This document shows, piece after piece, positions 6,230 to 8,071 of a stretch of DNA of 8,071 nt. The DNA is from Planctomycetaceae bacterium. GTDB lineage: Bacteria > Planctomycetota > Planctomycetia > Pirellulales > Pirellulaceae. The notes under the pieces are model-generated. The model was not told the DNA's origin, ran no database searches, and was given only the letters and a program-made list of their open reading frames with translations. Numbering within the stretch: the stretch's first letter is position 1; each line of letters starts with the position of its first letter. The DNA lies in the NCBI GenBank assembly GCA_002685655.1, contig NYXM01000157.1, positions 1 through 8,071 of the forward strand. The letters run 5' to 3'. Both the position numbers and the translations under genes were made by a program.

Positions 6230-6265
6230 GAGAAGGCGGAACCGGAAACGGGGTCCCGCCTTCTC
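6230..6265 (+). terminator. Hairpin followed by pyrimidine-rich stretch
   Basis: GAGAAGGCGG (6230-6239) pairs perfectly with 6256-6265 around a 16-nt loop, then TCTCATTTCTTG follows. It may end transcription of the Mur-like pair. It is 194 nt past the stop at 6036 and the T-run is interrupted, so the call is tentative. Confidence 0.35.
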
Positions 6266-6364
6266 TCATTTCTTGCCCCAAAAGTCGGCGGCGTCTTTCA
6301 TTCCGTATGATCAGACCAATCGGCCTTCGACTCATGGCAGGATAGCCTGGAGGTCGATTCTTGA

Positions 6365-7447
6365 TTGAACAAGGTGATTCGCATCGAGCCCAGAAAACGA
6401 GTTTCATGTATGCCTTCGCAAGCTGTGGACAATTCGGCAAGTCGTTGGATAAATGCGACGTCAGTCAAGGTTCGCTCTGTGTTCATCTTTGCGGCGTTGC
6501 CTATTTCTGCGTTGGTGGTCTTGCAAACCCATCTGGCGGGTGCGGAGTTTAAGCGACTACCTCCAGTTCGCTTGCCGCAGGTTAGTGGGTTGGCTTCCGG
6601 AACCGTGATAGCCGTGCTTGAAATGGACGATATTGTCCGACTCGCCGGCGGCGCCGTCGAACTCCGGGTTCGCCAGGGGTGGTGGATCTGGGAAGTCCCA
6701 ATGGGCCGGGAAGTGCGTGTTGCGCTGTCGCCAACTCGCCCGGCGTCGTGGAAGGAACTGCCTGCATCGGGCCATTGGATCTGCTTTCATCTGGACCCAG
6801 CCAACTCAGCCAATCCACGAGAGTATCTGGCCGGGCGGATGCGAGAGCGGCTTATTGAGGTTACAGGTGGCAGGTTCGAACCGTTGAATTCGATCCAATT
6901 CCAACGCATTGGCCCCTGGGATGCGGCCGAATTGGAGTTCTCATTGCCGTCCTCGCCAGAGGCCGGCACCATGGCCATCCGCGGAAGTCATGTTCTGGTC
7001 AGCACGCCATGGGGCCTACTCGAATTTCATACGCAATTCCCGGCCAGTCGTTACGCAGAGCAACTTGACGAGACGGCGCAGTTTCTGAGGCAGGTGAAAC
7101 TGACCGCACCAACGGTGACGGAGGCTGACCCGACAACGGCGCACACAAGCGCCGCAACGCTCATCCACGGTTCGTGGAAAGCGTTTCGCAGCCGTCTGCG
7201 ACTTTCCAGCAATGGCCGCATCGAAATCGAGACAGACCGCGCAAAGATCATCTCGCCGCCCCACGAAGAGCTTCAGACGGTCGCAGACGAGTTGCTGCAG
7301 GGAGAATATCGCGCAGACGGTGATCTGCTGTTCGTACAATGGCGTGACGGCAGTAAGTTGAATTTTCGCTGGAAGCTGAACGGCGGTGACCTGCTGTTAA
7401 CCGACCACGAGGGCCAGATCAGTCAGTTGCGACGCATTGCAGAATAG
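6365..7447 (+). CDS. Exported protein of unknown function, lipocalin-like C-terminal part
   Basis: I do not recognise this 360-aa protein as a named family. The start is TTG, chosen because GGAGG (6349-6353) lies 11 nt upstream; an ATG at 6410 (residue 16) is possible but has no ribosome site. Residues 35-60 carry basic VKVR, a hydrophobic stretch FIFAALPISALVVLQTHLAGA and a likely signal-peptidase I site after LAGA, so export is likely. Residues ~140-250 alternate strands and short helices and end in a PsbP/DcrB-like pattern (VLVSTPWGLLEFHTQFPASRY); this resemblance is weak. Residues ~270-358 read like a small beta-barrel of the lipocalin-like type: HGSWKAFRSRLRLSSNGRIE, then LLQGEYRADGDLLFVQWRDG, then LNGGDLLLTD. 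A periplasmic or envelope location is inferred. The neighbours do not indicate its role. Confidence 0.75.
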   Translation: MNKVIRIEPRKRVSCMPSQAVDNSASRWINATSVKVRSVFIFAALPISALVVLQTHLAGAEFKRLPPVRLPQVSGLASGTVIAVLEMDDIVRLAGGAVELRVRQGWWIWEVPMGREVRVALSPTRPASWKELPASGHWICFHLDPANSANPREYLAGRMRERLIEVTGGRFEPLNSIQFQRIGPWDAAELEFSLPSSPEAGTMAIRGSHVLVSTPWGLLEFHTQFPASRYAEQLDETAQFLRQVKLTAPTVTEADPTTAHTSAATLIHGSWKAFRSRLRLSSNGRIEIETDRAKIISPPHEELQTVADELLQGEYRADGDLLFVQWRDGSKLNFRWKLNGGDLLLTDHEGQISQLRRIAE

Positions 7448-7504
7448 GTTCTAATCGCTCCGCCCTTGTAATTCGCACTTCTTGGTCATTGGAATTCATC
7501 AGCC

Positions 7505-8071
7505 TTGTCGAAGCCACACTCGCCGACCGACCGACCTGTGGCCTTGGTAACAGGTGCCTCGCGTGGCATTGGCCGCGCTATCGCAGAAAGGCTCGGCAGC
7601 GGACGTCACGCCGTCGCTGTCAATTATTTTCGCAGTCCCGACGCGGCCAATGAGGTCGTGCAGGCAATCGAAGCGACGGGAGGCAAGGCTTTCGCCGTGC
7701 AGGGAAGCGTGGCCCTGGCCGACGACCGCCAGCGTCTGATTGACGAGACGCTTGACCGGTTTGGCCGATTGGATGTGCTCGTTAATAACGCCGGCATTAC
7801 CTCTCCCGGTCGTCGCGATCTGCTTGATGCTACCGAAGAAAGTTGGGACGAGGTCTTCGAGACAAACCTCAAGGGACCCTTTTTTCTCGCACAACGCGCA
7901 GCTCGCGAGATGATCGAAATGGCCACTGCGGGCACGCTCGCCGGCGGCGTGATCGTCAATGTGTCGTCAATTTCGGCGTACGCAGTCTCTCCGAATCGGG
8001 TCGATTACTGCACGGCAAAGGCGGGATTGCAGATGGTCACGTGGCAACTGGCTTGCCGATTGGCCGAGCAC
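7505..8071 (+). CDS. Short-chain dehydrogenase/reductase, FabG-like 3-ketoacyl-ACP reductase (3' partial)
   Basis: The first 189 codons of an SDR that continues beyond the window. An in-frame TAA near 7470 bounds it upstream; only TTG 7505 and GTG 7538 are available as starts. TTG is preferred because it leaves a normal 11-residue lead before the fold begins (VALVTG). The classical SDR motifs are complete: TGASRGIG (16-23, NAD(P) binding), NNAG (94-97), N121, S155, and YCTAK with Y168 and K172. The S155-Y168 spacing of 13 matches FabG. RSPDAANEV after the second strand fits an NADPH-preferring FabG-like enzyme. Reduction of a 3-ketoacyl or related carbonyl substrate is inferred; many SDRs annotated this way act on other substrates. 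No fatty-acid gene is beside it in the window. No strong ribosome site is seen. Confidence 0.9.
   Translation, partial: MSKPHSPTDRPVALVTGASRGIGRAIAERLGSGRHAVAVNYFRSPDAANEVVQAIEATGGKAFAVQGSVALADDRQRLIDETLDRFGRLDVLVNNAGITSPGRRDLLDATEESWDEVFETNLKGPFFLAQRAAREMIEMATAGTLAGGVIVNVSSISAYAVSPNRVDYCTAKAGLQMVTWQLACRLAEH

Larger units (their letters stand above)
6037..6364. other. 328-bp spacer with strong hairpins, no gene seen
   Basis: Besides the two hairpins listed separately, it holds AGCGGTT/AACCGCT (6132-6138 and 6147-6153) with an outer CTGCTGA/TCAGTAG arm (6121-6127 and 6154-6160, six of seven). GGAGG at 6349-6353 is the ribosome site of the next gene. An 89-codon open frame (6076-6345) runs straight through all the hairpins and has no recognisable protein character. 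Confidence 0.5.

Noticed and set aside
6076..6345. 89-codon + strand open frame in the spacer after the MurF-like gene
   Set aside because: It runs through both hairpins and its composition follows them; no ribosome site or recognisable motif.
5572..6364. A frameshifted full-length MurF
   Set aside because: No frame downstream of 6036 shows GxxGKTT or later Mur motifs, so the missing domains are absent rather than out of frame.
6361..6552. TTG-started frame with the better-spaced GGAGG (7 nt) at the start of the exported protein gene
   Set aside because: It is only 63 codons and cysteine-rich without pattern, while the frame at 6365 continues for 360 codons with a signal peptide.

Overview
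The window most resembles a planctomycete chromosome of the Pirellulaceae type. This rests on recognition, not a search: moderately high GC, long intergenic spacers full of perfect inverted repeats, a divergent tyrosine-recombinase family whose catalytic box lacks the usual His, and MurE-like wording (CGQDFGVYVD, VTRGRVLCVYS) close to what I recall of planctomycete MurE. Apart from one tRNA, every gene lies on the + strand.

Left edge (1-1266): the 3' part of a tyrosine recombinase gene that enters from outside the window and ends inside a tRNA-Ala(GGC) gene on the - strand. This is the layout of an integrative element inserted at the 3' end of a tRNA. The element body would lie to the left, outside the window, and everything from about 1267 rightward should be host chromosome.

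Middle (1267-3772): a structured spacer, then a YbhN/LPG-synthase-type multispanning membrane protein, then a 354-bp spacer holding a 22-bp-arm palindrome and a separate nested inverted-repeat element, then a PhzF-family isomerase-like enzyme.

Cell-wall-like pair (3848-6036): the most unusual part. A full-length MurE-like ligase keeps its ATP-binding centre (GTNGKTTT, carbamylated-Lys position, TNLxRDHLD). It has lost essentially every C-terminal signature of a working MurE: YAH, the GGDRDKGKRP-type loop, DNPR and GKGHE. Seventeen bases downstream is a 154-aa protein that looks like only the N-terminal domain of MurF. The gene order copies murE-murF of the dcw cluster, so this looks like a duplicated, repurposed or decaying copy of that pair.

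Right side (6037-8071): a 328-bp spacer with two strong hairpins, a 360-aa exported protein of unknown function with a lipocalin-like C-terminal part, and the first 189 codons of a FabG-like short-chain dehydrogenase that runs off the window.
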